Assembly (NCBI RefSeq): GCF_003337435.1
Contig: NZ_QPJS01000001.1
Location: 388,513-452,512 of the forward strand
Direction: 5' to 3'
Source: Schleiferia thermophila
GTDB taxonomy: Bacteria; Bacteroidota; Bacteroidia; Flavobacteriales; Schleiferiaceae
Length of the DNA: 64,000 nt
Positions 44,820 to 53,319 of this stretch are shown here, piece by piece. Position numbers and translations under genes: made by a program. How positions within the stretch are numbered: the stretch's first letter is position 1; each line of letters starts with the position of its first letter. Under the pieces are notes generated by a model, which saw only the letters and a program-made list of their open reading frames with translations, made no database searches and was not told where the DNA came from.

Positions 44820-45698
44820 ATGAAAAAAGCGTACGTATTCCCGGGTCAGGGGTCGCAGTTTTCGGGCATGGGGCATTCGTTGTACCACAGCCATCAGGAT
44901 GCGATGAATCTTTTTGAGCAGGCCAATGAGATACTTGGATTCAGGATTTCAGACATCATGTTTGATGGAAGCGATGATGAGCTGAAACAAACGCGGGTAA
45001 CTCAGCCGGCCGTATTTCTTCACAGTGTGATTCTGGCACTGACGATGGAGGATTTTGCGCCGGATATGGTTGCCGGGCATTCGCTGGGCGAATTTTCTGC
45101 CCTGGTGGCTGCCCGGGCTTTGCGGTTTGAAGATGGATTGAAGCTGGTATATGCGCGAGCTATGGCCATGCAAAAGGCCTGCGATGCCGTACCATCTACC
45201 ATGGCGGCTGTGCTGGGGCTGGACGATGAGCAGGTAGAGCAGATTTGTGCAGGTGTAGAGGGGATTGTGGTGGCTGCCAACTACAATTGTCCGGGTCAGT
45301 TGGTGATATCTGGCGAAAAGGTGGCTGTGCAGCAAGCCTGTGAAGCTCTGAAAGCTGCCGGTGCCAAGAGGGCTCTGCCGCTGCCTGTGGGAGGAGCCTT
45401 TCATTCACCGCTGATGCAGCCGGCTGCTGAAGAGTTGGCAAAGGCCATTGAAAGCACCCATTTTAACAGGCCTATCTGTCCGATTTATCAGAATGTGACA
45501 GCTCAGCCGCACACGGATGTAGAGGAAATCAAGCGAAACCTGATCGACCAACTTACCGGTCCGGTGCGCTGGACGCAAACCGTACGCAACATGGTGGCCG
45601 ACGGAGCAACTGCTTTTGTGGAGGTAGGTCCGGGAAAAGTGCTTCAGGGTCTGGTAAAAAAAATAGCACCTGAAGTATCTGTTGAAGGTGTGCAATAA
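44820..45698 (+). CDS. fabD: malonyl-CoA:ACP transacylase
   Basis: Loads malonate on ACP for fatty acid synthesis. 292 aa from ATG 44820 (MKKAYVFPGQGSQ). The family motifs are FPGQGSQ, the nucleophile Ser88 in GHSLGEFSAL, the malonate-binding Arg region YARAMAMQ, and GGAFHSPLM with the catalytic His. Five residues upstream from 44805 are possible but not conserved. It stands apart from other fab genes. Confidence 0.96.
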   Translation: MKKAYVFPGQGSQFSGMGHSLYHSHQDAMNLFEQANEILGFRISDIMFDGSDDELKQTRVTQPAVFLHSVILALTMEDFAPDMVAGHSLGEFSALVAARALRFEDGLKLVYARAMAMQKACDAVPSTMAAVLGLDDEQVEQICAGVEGIVVAANYNCPGQLVISGEKVAVQQACEALKAAGAKRALPLPVGGAFHSPLMQPAAEELAKAIESTHFNRPICPIYQNVTAQPHTDVEEIKRNLIDQLTGPVRWTQTVRNMVADGATAFVEVGPGKVLQGLVKKIAPEVSVEGVQ

Positions 45699-45718
45699 CT
45701 CAACTAAAACTTTGTGGT

Positions 45719-46498
45719 ATGTCTGATTTTATTCAAAGTGAGCTGCAAAATCAGGTGTTGAACATCTACTTCAATCGACCGGACAAGTACAATGCCTTTG
45801 TGAGAGAAATGGCTCTTGCCTTTCAGGCGGAATTGGATAGGGCGTCTGAAGATGACAACATTCGGGCTGTGTATGTGTCGGGTAGGGGGAGGGCCTTCTG
45901 TGCCGGTCAGGATTTGGCTGAGGCCGTAGATCCAAACGGACCGGAATTATCCAGGATAGTAAGCGAGCATTACAATCCTATCATCTTGAAAATAAGGCGC
46001 TGTCCGAAACCTATCGTAATGGCCGTGAATGGGGTGGCTGCCGGAGCCGGGGCCAACATTGCCCTGGCCGGCGACGTAGTAGTGGCAGCGAGGTCAGCCA
46101 GTTTCATTCAGGCGTTTAGTAAGATTGGATTGATCCCTGACAGTGGGGGCACTTACACACTTCCGCGGCTGATCGGCTTTGGCAAGGCTTCCGCCCTGAT
46201 GATGCTCGGGGACAGAGTTAGTGCCGATGAAGCTTCGGCCTTGGGTATGATTTATAAGGTACTGGACGACGAAGTATTTGAAAAAGAAAGCCTGGCCATA
46301 GCTCAAACCCTGTCACAGATGCCTACTAAGGCGCTGGCACTTACTAAAAAAGCTTTAAACAAATCCTTTTCCAACGACCTGGTGACACAGCTCCATCTGG
46401 AAGACGAGTTGCAGACACAGGCAGGCAATTCACTCGATTATCAGGAAGGCGTCAAAGCTTTTCTGGAAAAGAGGAAACCAGAGTTTACCGGAAAGTAA
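45719..46498 (+). CDS. paaG: PaaG-like enoyl-CoA hydratase/isomerase
   Basis: 259 aa crotonase. The first oxyanion-hole segment is RAFCAGQDLAEAVDP and the second NGVAAGAGANIALAGD, followed by FSKIGLIPDSGGTYTLPR and a C-terminal EGVKAFLEKRKPEFTGK. These closely match PaaG, the epoxyphenylacetyl-CoA isomerase, over the whole length including the ending FTGK. It lies 2 bases ahead of menF, so a mistaken call as menB is easy, but MenB is longer and lacks these motifs. paaD is encoded at 7874; other paa genes are outside the window. Confidence 0.85.
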   Translation: MSDFIQSELQNQVLNIYFNRPDKYNAFVREMALAFQAELDRASEDDNIRAVYVSGRGRAFCAGQDLAEAVDPNGPELSRIVSEHYNPIILKIRRCPKPIVMAVNGVAAGAGANIALAGDVVVAARSASFIQAFSKIGLIPDSGGTYTLPRLIGFGKASALMMLGDRVSADEASALGMIYKVLDDEVFEKESLAIAQTLSQMPTKALALTKKALNKSFSNDLVTQLHLEDELQTQAGNSLDYQEGVKAFLEKRKPEFTGK

Positions 46499-46500
46499 TC

Positions 46501-47517
46501 TTGTATTCTGTGTCCGATTTTGTCATCTTCAGATATCCAGGCTTTCAATATGCCGAGATGGCCACTTTGAGCCGTGCGGTGGAATACAGCAGACCAACGC
46601 CCGAGGTACCGATTTTTGTAGTTGCAGGTTTTGATACGTCTCAATTCCTGCATCTATATGCGGTAAAAGAAATTTTAAGAGAGGTCAACTGGAGTTACGT
46701 CGATAGGGAAGTACGTAAGAATCTTGTGGGTATTCCACCATTTGAAGCTAAGAGCAAGGAGTGGTTTACAAAGCTGGTAGAAAAAGCCAAAAGCCGTTTT
46801 GATCAGTCGATTTTCACCAAAGTAGTACTTTCGAGAAAGTCACCGGTTTATATTGACCACCTTCAGATCTCAGATGTTTTCAAAGAGCTGTGCCGCCGAT
46901 ATCCCAATGCGATGGTTTTTCTTCTTTACACGAAAAAAACCGGCTGCTGGATTGGTGCAACTCCGGAATTGCTGCTTTCGGGCGATAAACTGCAGGTAAA
47001 AAGTATGAGTCTGGCTGGTACCAAGTATGAATTGGATCCGTCGCCCTGGGGGCAAAAAGAACTGCTGGAGCAAAAGATCGTCACGGATTATATTGCGGAT
47101 GTGTTTCGCGAAGAGCTGCACACCCATCAGATATCGGTTACCGGGCCCTATGAAGTACATGCCGGGCCGGTAAAGCATTTGAAAACAGATATACAAGCAG
47201 TTTCTACAGAATACATCGATCTGCTGTCGCTCGCGCAAAGGCTGCACCCGACGCCGGCAGTTTCAGGTCATCACCATCAAAAGGCCAAAGAGTTTATCCT
47301 GAGCCATGAGGGATATGACCGAAGATACTACACCGGGTTTTTTGGATTCTGGAATTTTGACAGGGCTGATTTTTTTGTGAATCTGAGAAGCATGGAGGTG
47401 TTTTACGATGGAGTAGTGCTCTATACGGGTGCTGGGATTACGGCTGATTCAATAGCCGAAAGCGAGTGGAGAGAAACAGAAATCAAAATGCAGACGCTGC
47501 TTAGCGTATTGAGATGA
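46501..47517 (+). CDS. menF: isochorismate synthase
   Basis: Chorismate-binding enzyme that makes isochorismate for menaquinone. 338 aa. The segment FTKVVLSRKSPV, GATPELLLS, SMSLAGTK, and LHPTPAVSGHHHQKAKEFI, then YYTGFFGFW and a C-terminal GAGITADSIAESEWRETE are the signature of the family. Only TTG (46501) or GTG (46510) can start it near the paaG stop; either gives a protein within the usual size for compact Bacteroidota MenF. It overlaps menD by ATGA. Confidence 0.93.
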   Translation: MYSVSDFVIFRYPGFQYAEMATLSRAVEYSRPTPEVPIFVVAGFDTSQFLHLYAVKEILREVNWSYVDREVRKNLVGIPPFEAKSKEWFTKLVEKAKSRFDQSIFTKVVLSRKSPVYIDHLQISDVFKELCRRYPNAMVFLLYTKKTGCWIGATPELLLSGDKLQVKSMSLAGTKYELDPSPWGQKELLEQKIVTDYIADVFREELHTHQISVTGPYEVHAGPVKHLKTDIQAVSTEYIDLLSLAQRLHPTPAVSGHHHQKAKEFILSHEGYDRRYYTGFFGFWNFDRADFFVNLRSMEVFYDGVVLYTGAGITADSIAESEWRETEIKMQTLLSVLR

Positions 47518-49076
47518 TAGGGTCAATGGATCAATTTGAGATTGTAAATGCGGTATTGTCCATATGTCTGGATGCAGGGGTGCGTGATGCAGTGGTCAGT
47601 CCGGGTTCGCGAAATGCCCCTCTGATGATAGCTCTGAAGAGAAATTTTCCGGAATTTCGGGTTTACAGTGTGGTGGACGAACGCTCGGCTGCCTACAAAG
47701 CCATTGGCATTTCCGATGTTTCCGGTCGGCCGGTAGTGCTCATTTGTACGTCGGGCACAGCAGCGGCCAATTATCTGCCGGCTGTTTGTGAGGCCTTTCA
47801 CAGGGCGGTCCCGCTGATTGTTATTACTGCCGACAGACCTGCACGCCTGGTGACTGCCCGCGACGGCCAGACCATTTTTCAGGAGCATCTTTTCGGCAGA
47901 CATGTCGATGCGTATTTTGGCCTTGATCCGGAGACGAATACGGAAAACATTCTTCAGCTTCTTGATGCATTATCCAGTACACTTTCAGTGGCTTCCAGAC
48001 CGGTGCACATCAACCTGCATTTGGATGAGCCTCTCTACCAGTGGAGAGTGAAATATCCATGGCCAGCGGACAAAAGGATGCCAAAACGGAATAGTGGTCA
48101 TACTTTCGAAACAGATGAGCTGAACGGCTCTCTCAAACCGATGGTAGTAATCGGGCAGAGCAAGCCCGGAAAGCTCCCTGCAGATTTGCTCAGAAAGCTT
48201 GTGGAAAAGGGTTTTCTTGTGGTAAGTGGCGGTTTGAGCAATCTGCCACCGGAATATTGTGTTGGTCATTTCAACCAGTTAGCAGTACATGAACTTCCAC
48301 AGCCGGACCTGGTAATAACGGTGGGAGGAGAAATTACCCATAAACCGCTTAAGCAATACCTTAAACGTATTGACAAATTAAAACACCTCCATGTAGAAAA
48401 AACACTTTATCCACCCGATACTTTTGGAAAAGGCGTGCGACTGATCCATGCGGAGGCGGAGGACTATTTACTCTGGCTTACAGCTCAACCTGCAGAGGTA
48501 GGAATTGAATTTGTGCAACTTTGGCTACAATACGACCAGTCAGCAGAAGATGTTCAGTTCAGAACCCAAGAAAGGGAAATTGCAAACTATTATTTGCCGT
48601 TGGCGATGGCCGCTTTCGAGCAGCAGGTGCTTTTGGCACTTGGCAATAGTGCAGTGGTCAGAAAATTTTTGAATGTTCCCAAGAGATTTCACCGAAATCT
48701 TTACGGCAACAGAGGTACAGCCGGCATTGATGGCACCCTATCGGCAGCTGTGGGGATGGCATTGGCAACTGAACTTCCGGTATGGTGTCTGATAGGAGAT
48801 CTGTCATTTTTTTACGATGTAAATGCATTGTGGCAAGTGCCATATCCTGAAAATCTTACCATATTTGTCTTCAATGACCATCGCGGGAGCATATTTGAGA
48901 TGATCGAAGGTCCCAAGGATTTTCCGGAAATCTTCGAATTGCAATCGACTCCGCACCCGTTTAACTGCGAACACATCGCCAGGCATTTCGGGTTGAAATA
49001 TGCTCGGATCGAAGAGAAGCTCGATGCGCACACCATTTCAAAACATCAAGGCGGACTTGTAGAGATCATGCTATGA
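47514..49076 (+). CDS. menD: SEPHCHC synthase (menaquinone biosynthesis)
   Basis: ThDP enzyme adding the succinyl semialdehyde unit from 2-oxoglutarate to isochorismate. 520 aa. Seen: the N-terminal Pyr-domain segment VSPGSRNAPLMIAL and a catalytic Glu in VVDERSAAYKAIG, CTSGTAAANYLPAV, ADRPARLV, and the C-terminal ThDP site GNRGTAGIDGTLSAAVG ... IGDLSFFYDVNAL ... FNDHRGSIF. ATGA overlaps occur with menF on one side and the flippase-like gene on the other. A second ATG at 47526 is possible. menB, menC, menE and menH are not in the window. Confidence 0.95.
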   Translation: MIGSMDQFEIVNAVLSICLDAGVRDAVVSPGSRNAPLMIALKRNFPEFRVYSVVDERSAAYKAIGISDVSGRPVVLICTSGTAAANYLPAVCEAFHRAVPLIVITADRPARLVTARDGQTIFQEHLFGRHVDAYFGLDPETNTENILQLLDALSSTLSVASRPVHINLHLDEPLYQWRVKYPWPADKRMPKRNSGHTFETDELNGSLKPMVVIGQSKPGKLPADLLRKLVEKGFLVVSGGLSNLPPEYCVGHFNQLAVHELPQPDLVITVGGEITHKPLKQYLKRIDKLKHLHVEKTLYPPDTFGKGVRLIHAEAEDYLLWLTAQPAEVGIEFVQLWLQYDQSAEDVQFRTQEREIANYYLPLAMAAFEQQVLLALGNSAVVRKFLNVPKRFHRNLYGNRGTAGIDGTLSAAVGMALATELPVWCLIGDLSFFYDVNALWQVPYPENLTIFVFNDHRGSIFEMIEGPKDFPEIFELQSTPHPFNCEHIARHFGLKYARIEEKLDAHTISKHQGGLVEIML

Positions 49077-50086
49077 TAGCATTTAAAAACGGCACTCATA
49101 TTCACTTACATCCCGCCTTGATTAAGGCTTATACGGCTCTCAGGAAGAGCAGGCTGGTGCTTTGGATAAAATTTTTGGTGATTGGCGCTTGCATATATGT
49201 GCTGCATAGCCGACTCAACGCATTCGATTTCAGGCCTGATTTTCTGTACAAGTATCCTGATTTGGGTAAAATATTATTCTTTTTTCTTCTGTTGGCGGGA
49301 ATAAATTTTTTCCTGGATGTCTACCTGTGGGCCATTATCTCAGGGGGTAAAAGAAAGAACAGGTTGAGACTATCGCACTACGCCAGGCATCACCTGATTT
49401 CAATGTCTCTGGGTTTTATCACCCCCAACAACCTTGGGGAATACGGCGGAAAGATGCGGCAGTTTAATGCTCCAACATCCAAAATTAAAGGTTTTCTGCT
49501 AGCGTTTCACTTCCGTACGGTGAAGACCGTGGCCAGAAATCTGATAGGACTGGCAGCAGTGATCTGGCTGTACACTACTGATCGATTGCCCTATTTAACC
49601 ACATGGCAAATCGGGTTGCTGGCACTTTTTGTCAGTGTGTATGCTTTATTCTATGTGTTTCTTGAAGACTTGCTACCCCTGATCAGTTCTTTTTCCATTC
49701 AAGGTAAGAATTACTTTCAGTTGTTTTTGCGAATCCGCTTTAGCTTGATTCAAAAAACAAAGTGGACACTGGTGTCGTCCATTAAGTTTTTGATCTATGT
49801 AGTACAGTTGACGCTGTTATTGAAAGTGAGCGAGCAGGACATTGGTCTCTTGGAACTGATGGCCAATGTTTGTTTTTACTATTCCCTGGCGTCTTATTTG
49901 CCTACAATACTTGCATTTGATCCGATAGTAAAAGGAGCAGCAGGGATTCTCATGCTAAGACATCTTGGGCTAAACGACTGGATTGTTCTTACATCGGTGA
50001 CAATGGTATGGGTGACCAATGTAGCTTTTCCTTCGATAGTGGGTAGTTTTTTGTGGTTGCGAAAGAAGAAACCCACTCATTTGTAG
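49073..50086 (+). CDS. flippase-like lysylphosphatidylglycerol-synthase-TM/UPF0104 family membrane protein
   Basis: 337 aa with about seven or eight transmembrane helices. The LGFITPNNLGEYGGKMRQ segment near residues 110-127 is the conserved (P/T)-x-x-x-GE motif of the LPG_synthase_TM/UPF0104 family. Function in Bacteroidota is unknown; some relatives flip or modify lipids. Start overlaps the menD stop (ATGA), so it is likely in the menF-menD transcript. Its 3' end overlaps the convergent permease gene by 10 bases. Confidence 0.85.
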   Translation: MIAFKNGTHIHLHPALIKAYTALRKSRLVLWIKFLVIGACIYVLHSRLNAFDFRPDFLYKYPDLGKILFFFLLLAGINFFLDVYLWAIISGGKRKNRLRLSHYARHHLISMSLGFITPNNLGEYGGKMRQFNAPTSKIKGFLLAFHFRTVKTVARNLIGLAAVIWLYTTDRLPYLTTWQIGLLALFVSVYALFYVFLEDLLPLISSFSIQGKNYFQLFLRIRFSLIQKTKWTLVSSIKFLIYVVQLTLLLKVSEQDIGLLELMANVCFYYSLASYLPTILAFDPIVKGAAGILMLRHLGLNDWIVLTSVTMVWVTNVAFPSIVGSFLWLRKKKPTHL

Positions 50087-51156
50087 GTCACTGTAGGGTC
50101 TAAAGCTTTGTAAATCATATCGGTTAACAGATTTACAACGACAAAAACCAGCGAAAAGGTCAAAACGCAGCCCATTAATACGGGCAGGTCGAGTGTGGTA
50201 GCCGATTCAACCACGAGTTTGCCAATGCCATTCCAGCCAAAAATATATTCGACAAATACGCTACCAGCGAGCATGGATGCCATCCAGGAAGATGCTACCG
50301 ATACGACAGGATTCAGCGCATTGGGCAGGATGTGGCGAACTATAATTTTTCTGGAAGAGAGTCCTTTGCTGAGGGCCGTGAGTACATACGGCATGGACGA
50401 CTGTTCCAAATAAGAGCTTCGCATCATTTGGGTAATGACACTTAATGGTCTCACGCCTAGGGTTAAAGCCGGGAGAAGCAGATTTTTCAGCACCAGTTGT
50501 CTCGATTCGCCCAGGTCATCCCATTCCCATAGATTACCGGTAATGTTAAGACCTGTAAGGTCATGGAGTACAAAGGCAAAAATCCAGGAAGCCAGTATAG
50601 CGCTTACGAAGGAGGGCAGAGCCATACCGGATACACTTATTAAGGTGATTGAGCTATCGATCCACGTGCGGTGAAAAGCACCGGCTACCAAACCCATTAA
50701 TACTCCTGTCAGCATCGAAAAGGCGAAGGACGTAAAGGCTAGGATCAGCGTATTTTGAAACCGCCAACCCAGCAAGGTCGAAACTTTTACACCTTGGTAT
50801 TGAAAGCTTTCACGTAGATAAGGCCATTTTATACAAAGGTAAACTGCCTTCAGGCGCAGGATTTTTTTATGAGGGATGTTTCGTTTTTCAGCATTTAGCA
50901 GCGGTATAGTGGCAACATCTGAATATGCGCTTACTACCGATAAATCGTTAAGATAGAGCAAATACTGCTTCCAGACGGGCAGGTCAAACCCGTATTGTTG
51001 CCGTATGGCGCGCAGCTGTTGTTCGTCTTCCCTCTGGTCTGTCATCATTCGGGCAGGGTCTGCCGGTATTATAAAAAACAGTACAAATACCAGGGAGGCC
51101 ACACCCCAGAGAATGGTAATGATGTACCCGAATTTCCGGAAAGCAAGGCGCCACAT
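50077..51156 (-). CDS. DppB/OppB-type ABC transporter permease
   Basis: 359 aa with an N-terminal helix (MWRLAFRKFGYIITILWGV) followed by the periplasmic loop with IPADPARMM and YGFDLPVWKQYLLYL, and a five-helix BPD_transp_1 region. The coupling-helix motif is seen near the loop with TALSKGLSSRKIIVRHILPNA (EAA-like). The loop between helix 1 and the core (about 30-120) is longer than in E. coli DppB. Partners DppA, C, D and F are not adjacent, so it is an orphan here. It overlaps the upstream convergent gene by 10 bases and lies 7 bases from the MauE/DoxX gene. Confidence 0.9.
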   Translation of the reverse strand: MWRLAFRKFGYIITILWGVASLVFVLFFIIPADPARMMTDQREDEQQLRAIRQQYGFDLPVWKQYLLYLNDLSVVSAYSDVATIPLLNAEKRNIPHKKILRLKAVYLCIKWPYLRESFQYQGVKVSTLLGWRFQNTLILAFTSFAFSMLTGVLMGLVAGAFHRTWIDSSITLISVSGMALPSFVSAILASWIFAFVLHDLTGLNITGNLWEWDDLGESRQLVLKNLLLPALTLGVRPLSVITQMMRSSYLEQSSMPYVLTALSKGLSSRKIIVRHILPNALNPVVSVASSWMASMLAGSVFVEYIFGWNGIGKLVVESATTLDLPVLMGCVLTFSLVFVVVNLLTDMIYKALDPTVTYK

Positions 51157-51163
51157 AGAACAA

Positions 51164-52309
51164 TCAGAACAGTCCCATATTCTCAGCTTTCTGTGGCGAA
51201 GGAGTATCCCAATGGCTGAACATAGCTTTTACCGTGCCTCGCTCCAAGACCATCAAGCCGGGGTTTGAGCGCACCATGGTTTTCAGCGTGGTCATATCGC
51301 AGGTTGCCCAGGGAAAAGCTGCTTGTACCTCATGCCGTATTGGCTCGAAATCGGTCGATGAGCTGCCTGTCAGACCAAAGACTTTGGCACCTTTGCTCTC
51401 CGCATATTCGGCCAGTTGATTGATGCGCGTAAAGTTTCTGAAATCCGATTTGTGGATGTCGTACATCACCACCAGCAATACTTTATCTGCCGACAAGACT
51501 TCGTCGGTTATATCCATATCGCCGAGCATCAGTTTAAAGTCGTGAATAGGAGGCTCATATCCGTCTTTTACTTTCACTGAGCGGGTTTTATCCGTCACGA
51601 TTTCCCAATCTTCCTTTTCCCACCAGCGCTCTGCTATGTAATCGTCGCTGTTTACTTCCACAATTTTGCCATCAGAGTGCCGCAGCGTGTAGATCGTCAG
51701 GTATTTAGGCGACTCCAGCCCTAACTCTTCTGCTGTTTTCATTCCCTCAACGATGCTTTTTCCCACGGCATAGGGCCGGAAATCAATAAATGGGAGATGC
51801 CGAAGCACATGGCGAGCCGTAAACAGGCTGATCAGGGCAGATGCAGCAGTAATACTGATCAACACCGCACTGCTGGCAATTGGCTGAATCAGGTGTCGGT
51901 ATACAATCAGAAAAACAATTAATACCAGAAGAATGACATCCTTTGTAAAGGATTGCCAGGGCGTAAGCGGTATGGCATCGCCGAAGCACCCGCAGTCGGT
52001 CACTTTGTTGTAGTATGCTGAGTAAAATGTCAGAAAAGTAAAAAATACGATCATGGCCAACAACGCGTAAAGCGTAAACCGCACTTTTAAACCAATAAGG
52101 AGCATGACCCCAAGTACAATTTCTATAGTGACTATAAAAATTGCCAGTCCTAGGGCATAAGGAGTCAGGAAGGGTAAATTCAAAACATCTGCTGCAAAGT
52201 AGTCTTCCAGTTTAAAGCCAAAGCCCATAGGGTCATTGAGCTTTACCAAACCGGAAAAAATAAACAGCGCTCCTACCAAAATCCTTGCTGTGGTGACTAA
52301 AGGTTTCAT
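51164..52309 (-). CDS. MauE/DoxX-type membrane protein with redoxin-like C terminus (BT_3928 family)
   Basis: 381 aa from the ATG giving MKPLVTTARILVGALFIFSG; the earlier frame start at 52417 overlaps the preceding gene. Residues 1-165 hold four helices of DoxX/MauE type with the VTDCGCFGDAIPLTPWQSF motif. The C-terminal part (about 250-380) has a thioredoxin-like strand order (KVLLVVMYDIHKSDFRNF, AKVFGLTG, NPGLMVLERG) but no CxxC, so it may not be redox-active by that route. Overlaps the DUF1599 gene by ATGA. In other Bacteroidota it often follows the same neighbour. Biochemical role unknown. Confidence 0.85.
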   Translation of the reverse strand: MKPLVTTARILVGALFIFSGLVKLNDPMGFGFKLEDYFAADVLNLPFLTPYALGLAIFIVTIEIVLGVMLLIGLKVRFTLYALLAMIVFFTFLTFYSAYYNKVTDCGCFGDAIPLTPWQSFTKDVILLVLIVFLIVYRHLIQPIASSAVLISITAASALISLFTARHVLRHLPFIDFRPYAVGKSIVEGMKTAEELGLESPKYLTIYTLRHSDGKIVEVNSDDYIAERWWEKEDWEIVTDKTRSVKVKDGYEPPIHDFKLMLGDMDITDEVLSADKVLLVVMYDIHKSDFRNFTRINQLAEYAESKGAKVFGLTGSSSTDFEPIRHEVQAAFPWATCDMTTLKTMVRSNPGLMVLERGTVKAMFSHWDTPSPQKAENMGLF

Positions 52310-52863
52310 GCGAAGGTTGATTTGACTTCTGACAACCGAATCAAAGCAAATATAGAATAGTTGACAATGTCCATGTAGTTGGCTTCCATGCCTTCTGAAA
52401 CGAGGGTTTTTCCGCAATTGTCTTCTATTTGTTTGATTCGCATTAGTTTTTGTAAAATCAAATCCGTGTAGCTACTGATTCGCATCTCTCTCCATGCTTC
52501 ACCATAGTCGTGATTTTTCTTATCCATCAGCTCCAGGATGGACTGGGCTTTGGCTCGGTACCAGTGTTTTGCTTCCTCAGGAGAAAGGTCTGGTTGGTCG
52601 GCTACACCGAGCTCCAATTGAATCAGAGCCATAATGGCATAGTTGATGATACCGATGAATTCGCTTTCCACACTGTCTCCCACTTTTTGAAAGCCTTTTT
52701 CTTCGATTGTGCGGATTCGTTGAGCTTTTATAAAAATTTGGTCGGTTAGCGATGGCATTCGCAGTATCCTCCAGGCAGTGCCATAATCTTGTAATTTAGC
52801 TGAAAACAGCTGAAAACAGCTTTCGATCACCTGTTCTGCTTGTTTTTTGGTGGTCTGAATCAT
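52306..52863 (-). CDS. DUF1599 protein with an internal duplication
   Basis: 185 aa. Two halves repeat the same pattern: KLQDYGTAWRILRMPSLTD then IKAQRIRTIEE, GIINYAIMALIQLE; and KNHDYGEAWREMRISSYTD then KLMRIKQIED, DIVNYSIFALIRLS. Each half thus holds a DYGxAWR motif, a (K/R)RI segment and a D/G-I-x-NY-(A/S)-I-x-ALI helix. Function is unknown; the fold is all-helical and might be MazG-like, which is only a guess. The start ATG 52863 is preferred over 52911 because the longer reading would begin inside the probable promoter. Confidence 0.8.
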   Translation of the reverse strand: MIQTTKKQAEQVIESCFQLFSAKLQDYGTAWRILRMPSLTDQIFIKAQRIRTIEEKGFQKVGDSVESEFIGIINYAIMALIQLELGVADQPDLSPEEAKHWYRAKAQSILELMDKKNHDYGEAWREMRISSYTDLILQKLMRIKQIEDNCGKTLVSEGMEANYMDIVNYSIFALIRLSEVKSTFA

Positions 52864-52908
52864 TTTTTCTGTTGTAGTTGTCTTTTTTGATCTGTTACGT
52901 GGTACAAA

Positions 52909-52916
52909 CAAAAGTA
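52909..52916 (-). promoter_or_regulatory. candidate -7 box of the DUF1599-MauE-permease operon
   Basis: Reads TACTTTTG on the minus strand, an exact TAnnTTTG match 45 bases ahead of the ATG at 52863. Confidence 0.35.
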
Positions 52917-53319
52917 TAATCAGCCAATAAAAGAAATTTTACGGTCAGTTGAAAATTTGCATCATTTCCTTTTATGCGTTTTTTAAAAAATTTTTTTGAA
53001 TACAATTTAAGTATCAATTTTTGCTTAGTCGAATGCCATTAGATAAAAATGAGAAACGGATTACAAGATAAAAAAGGGTTAATAAAATACCCTATCCAAA
53101 GAAAATAAACCGACAAAGCACCAAATATCATACAGTGAATGTATGCAAAAACTCAACTAAAGTACAATTTAACAACAGCTGCTGACTGAAAGCTTAAAGA
53201 ACGAGTGCAAACAGACAATTTTTTATTTGTAAAAATTATAAAAACATCTGAAAGGCACAGGCAAAACAGCGATAAAGGCTGAAATTAATTTTATATATTT
53301 TGCTCTTCAATGGAATACA
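52917..53319. other. AT-rich spacer between the DUF1599 operon and the patatin gene
   Basis: About 400 bases, no open frame of note and no tRNA or strong hairpin seen. It presumably holds upstream regulatory sequence of the DUF1599 operon and the 3' region of the patatin gene. Confidence 0.5.

Noticed and set aside
45719-46498. paaG as menB because of the adjacent menF-menD
   Set aside because: Its oxyanion and C-terminal motifs match PaaG, and the protein is shorter than MenB; context alone is misleading.
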